Below, in pieces: positions 61,999 to 64,000 of a stretch of DNA of 64,000 nt (position 1 is the first letter of the stretch; the number at the start of each line of letters is the position of its first letter). Made by a program: the position numbers and the translations under genes. Below the pieces are notes generated by a model. That model searched no databases. It saw only the letters and a program-made list of their open reading frames with translations, and was not told where the DNA came from. The DNA comes from Sphingomonas sp. AP4-R1 (GTDB lineage: Bacteria > Pseudomonadota > Alphaproteobacteria > Sphingomonadales > Sphingomonadaceae), in contig NZ_CP053346.1 in assembly GCF_013113735.1 (NCBI RefSeq), positions 1,502,001-1,566,000 on the forward strand. The letters are read 5' to 3'.

Positions 61999-63371
61999 TG
62001 GCCATGGATTTTTCCCGCCGCGATTTCGCGAAGCTGCTGGCCGGCGCCGGCGTGAGCGCCGCTTTCTGCCAGCTCGGCCGGTCGGCCGCGATCGCCGCCC
62101 CGGTTTCGGGCTACAAGGCGATGGTCGGCATCTTCCTGTTCGGCGGCAATGACGGCTGGAACATGGTCGTGCCGACCGACTCCACCCGCTACGCCGCTTA
62201 TGCCGCCACGCGCGTGGCCAATATCGTGCTGCCGCAGGCCAATCTCACGCCGCTGGCGGGCAGCACTTACGGTCTCCACCCCTCGCTCGCGCCGCTGAAA
62301 TCGGTGTGGGACGAGGGCGGGCTGAACGTGGTGCTGAATGCGGGCACCCTGTTCCAGCCGCTGACCAAGGCGCAGTATAACGCCAGCCCGAACCTGCGCC
62401 CGGTCAACCTGATGAGCCATGCCGACGAGCAGGCGCACTGGCAGGGGCTGCGCGCGCGCGACATCAATGTCGACGGCTTCATGGGGCGCCTGAGCGATCG
62501 GGCGGCGCAGGCCTCGATCCCGTCGCTGATCTCGTTCGGCGGCAGCCAGCTGGCGATGCTCGGCAAATCGACCTCGCCGCTGGTGCTTCCGTCATCGGGC
62601 CTCGTCTCCCAATATGGCACGGCGGGCAATTCGGCCGACCCGGTCGTCTTCGCGCGCGCCAATGCCGTCTCCGCCTTCGCCGATGGCGCGGGGCAGGGCG
62701 CGGTGACGCAGACGACCGCGACCGGGCTCAGCTCGGCTTACGCCCAGGCGGTGCAGGCGAACACGATCCTGTCCGCCACCAGCACGGTGGACCAATATTT
62801 CACCAACCCGACGACGGGCGCGGCGCTCACCAGCGATGTCGCCCGCCAGCTGATGCGCGTGGCGCGGATGATCGAGGCGCGCAGCACATTGGGCCAGAGC
62901 CGCCAGACCTTCTTCGTCACGCATGGCGGCTACGACACGCATGCCAACCAGATTTCGGTGCAGGGCGCGCTCTTCACCGATCTGGCCAATGCGATGCTGG
63001 GCTTCAACAAGGCGATGAAGGCGCTGGGCCTGAACGAGAACGTCACCTGCTTCACGATGAGCGATTTCGGCCGCGTCTATAAGGGCAATGCGCAGGGCGG
63101 CAGCGATCATGCGTGGGGCAACAACCATCTGGTGATGGGCGGCGCTCTGAAGCCCAAGCAGGTGATCGGCACCTATCCCTCGCAGGTGATGGGCGGGGTG
63201 GACGACGTCTCCAATGACGGGCGCTTCATCCCGACGATCAGCCAGGAGGAATATATCGGGGCGATCGCACGCTGGCATGGCGTGGCGGACGCGGACCTGC
63301 CCTACGTGTTCCCGAACTGGGCGACGTTCAATGGCGGCGGGCGCGGGCCTTTGGGGCTGTTTCAGGGGTAG
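61998..63371 (+). CDS. DUF1501 family Tat-exported protein
   Basis: A 457-residue protein with a twin-arginine signal (DFSRRDFAKLLAGAGVSAAF) and the DUF1501 (sulfatase/alkaline phosphatase-like) pattern: GIFLFGGNDGWNMVVP near the start, LMSHADEQAHW, FFVTHGGYDTHANQ, TMSDFGRVYKGNAQGGSDHAWG. Conserved Asp/His residues suggest metal binding. ATG at 61998 or 62004. Coupled with the DUF1800 gene; such pairs are common, role unknown. Tat export next to a T2SS raises the possibility of secretion through it, since T2SS carries folded periplasmic proteins. Confidence 0.87.
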   Translation: MAMDFSRRDFAKLLAGAGVSAAFCQLGRSAAIAAPVSGYKAMVGIFLFGGNDGWNMVVPTDSTRYAAYAATRVANIVLPQANLTPLAGSTYGLHPSLAPLKSVWDEGGLNVVLNAGTLFQPLTKAQYNASPNLRPVNLMSHADEQAHWQGLRARDINVDGFMGRLSDRAAQASIPSLISFGGSQLAMLGKSTSPLVLPSSGLVSQYGTAGNSADPVVFARANAVSAFADGAGQGAVTQTTATGLSSAYAQAVQANTILSATSTVDQYFTNPTTGAALTSDVARQLMRVARMIEARSTLGQSRQTFFVTHGGYDTHANQISVQGALFTDLANAMLGFNKAMKALGLNENVTCFTMSDFGRVYKGNAQGGSDHAWGNNHLVMGGALKPKQVIGTYPSQVMGGVDDVSNDGRFIPTISQEEYIGAIARWHGVADADLPYVFPNWATFNGGGRGPLGLFQG

Positions 63372-63392
63372 CCCTCCGACGAAAATCACCAT

Positions 63393-63462
63393 CGTCATTC
63401 CCGCGAACGCGGGAACCCAGCAGCAACCGTTGAGCTGGGTTCCCGCGTTCGCGGGAATGACG
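63393..63462. repeat. Palindromic repeat, family C copy 2
   Basis: CGTCATTCCCGCGAACGCGG and inverse CCGCGTTCGCGGGAATGACG, with AACCCAG/CTGGGTT. It lies between the DUF1501 gene and cvpA. Confidence 0.92.
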
Positions 63463-63530
63463 ATGGGAGTGGAGTGAGCGAGGCCAACGCCCCTCGCCAT
63501 ACCGCCGCCCCCGCGTTAGGAGCGGGGGCG

Positions 63531-64000
63531 ATGACCACGCTCGACATCCTCGTCCTCCTGCTGCTCGGCGGCGGCGCGATTCTGGGGGGATTGCGCGGAT
63601 TCGTGAGCGAGGTGCTGTCGCTGTTCGCGTGGGGCTTCGCGATCTTCGCGCTGAAGATGCTCCATACGCCCGCCACGAAATTCCTGGCCCCGCTCATCGG
63701 ATCGGGCGGCGGTGCCGCCGTCGTCGCCTTCGTCTTCATCTTCGGCCTCGTCTTCTTCGGCGGGCGGATCGTGGCGGACATGGTCGGCAGGCGGACGCGC
63801 AGCTCGGTGCTGGGGCCGATCGACCGGCTGCTGGGCTTCGGCTTCGGCGCCCTCAAAGGCCTGCTGATCGCCACCGTCGCCTATCTGGGCATCAACCTCG
63901 TCTACGACGTGTGGGCGGGCAAGGACGCCCAGCGGCCCGAATGGCTGCGCACCTCGCGCACCTATCCGCTGCTGAGCGCGAGCGGGCGGGCGATCATCGA
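63531..64000 (+). CDS. cvpA: CvpA family membrane protein (partial, runs off right edge)
   Basis: The first 156 residues of a colicin V production/CvpA family inner-membrane protein. The N-terminus TLDILVLLLLGGGAILGGLRGFVSEVLSLFAW is the family signature, followed by hydrophobic segments (AAVVAFVFIFGLVFFGG) and the conserved GPIDRLLGFGFGALKGLLI. AGGAG lies about 9 bases before the ATG. The C-terminus is outside the window. In enterobacteria cvpA precedes purF; the downstream gene cannot be seen. Confidence 0.9.
   Translation, partial: MTTLDILVLLLLGGGAILGGLRGFVSEVLSLFAWGFAIFALKMLHTPATKFLAPLIGSGGGAAVVAFVFIFGLVFFGGRIVADMVGRRTRSSVLGPIDRLLGFGFGALKGLLIATVAYLGINLVYDVWAGKDAQRPEWLRTSRTYPLLSASGRAII

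Overview
The window looks like a chromosomal segment of a GC-rich alphaproteobacterium, most likely a sphingomonad. The evidence is the gene content (FecR/CHASE2 signalling beside exopolysaccharide genes, PEP-CTERM protein, patatin/acetoacetate decarboxylase cluster, rimP-nusA-ylxR-infB), the codon use, and many intergenic palindromes of the type common in Sphingomonadales. This placement is inferred from recognised families, without any database comparison.

Layout. 1-7.0 kb: a polyketide synthase start (cut by the left edge), a KpsC-like capsule gene, a PhyH-type dioxygenase and the complete dTDP-L-rhamnose operon rfbCBDA. 7.2-11.8 kb: a small membrane protein, then an OmpR-type regulator, a LysM-FecR periplasmic protein and a CHASE2 histidine kinase. 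11.9-15.8 kb: a HerA-like ATPase, a Tat-exported PLP enzyme and an HD-domain protein. 15.9-21 kb: a ketone-body cluster with two acetoacetate decarboxylase paralogues, two patatins and 3-hydroxybutyrate dehydrogenase. 21-25.3 kb: an MFS exporter, a CsgG-like protein, tRNA-Ala(CGC) and a PEP-CTERM protein. 25.4-31.3 kb: the rimP-nusA-(tautomerase)-ylxR-infB operon. 31.4-44 kb: PQQ-type sugar dehydrogenase, prfB, PBP1A, an exported methyltransferase with an amidase, RNase E, an M48 chaperone-protease and a DsbA-like protein. 44.2-45.6 kb: an exopolysaccharide-initiating sugar transferase. 45.8-60.1 kb: a rearranged type II secretion (T2SS) locus. It has gspG-H-I-C-D on the minus strand, gspL-M-E-F on plus, gspN on minus, a periplasmic binding protein and gspJ-K on plus, plus a second compact L/M/C-like trio next to gspD. 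No prepilin peptidase (gspO) is present. 60.3-64 kb: a DUF1800 lipoprotein and DUF1501 Tat-protein pair, and the start of cvpA.

The most striking feature is the density of several unrelated palindromic repeat families (about 20 copies). In the T2SS locus they sit at nearly every gene junction. In all four minor pseudopilins (GspH, GspI, GspJ, GspK) a palindrome lies in frame between the only usable start codon and the prepilin-peptidase site, so it must be translated and forms most of an unusually long (about 42-57 residue) leader peptide. The main pseudopilin GspG has no such insert. Three different repeat families have done this independently. A similar in-frame repeat lies in the N-terminus of YlxR.

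Many gene pairs are joined by ATGA, GTGA or TGATG overlaps. These fix several start codons and indicate translational coupling.
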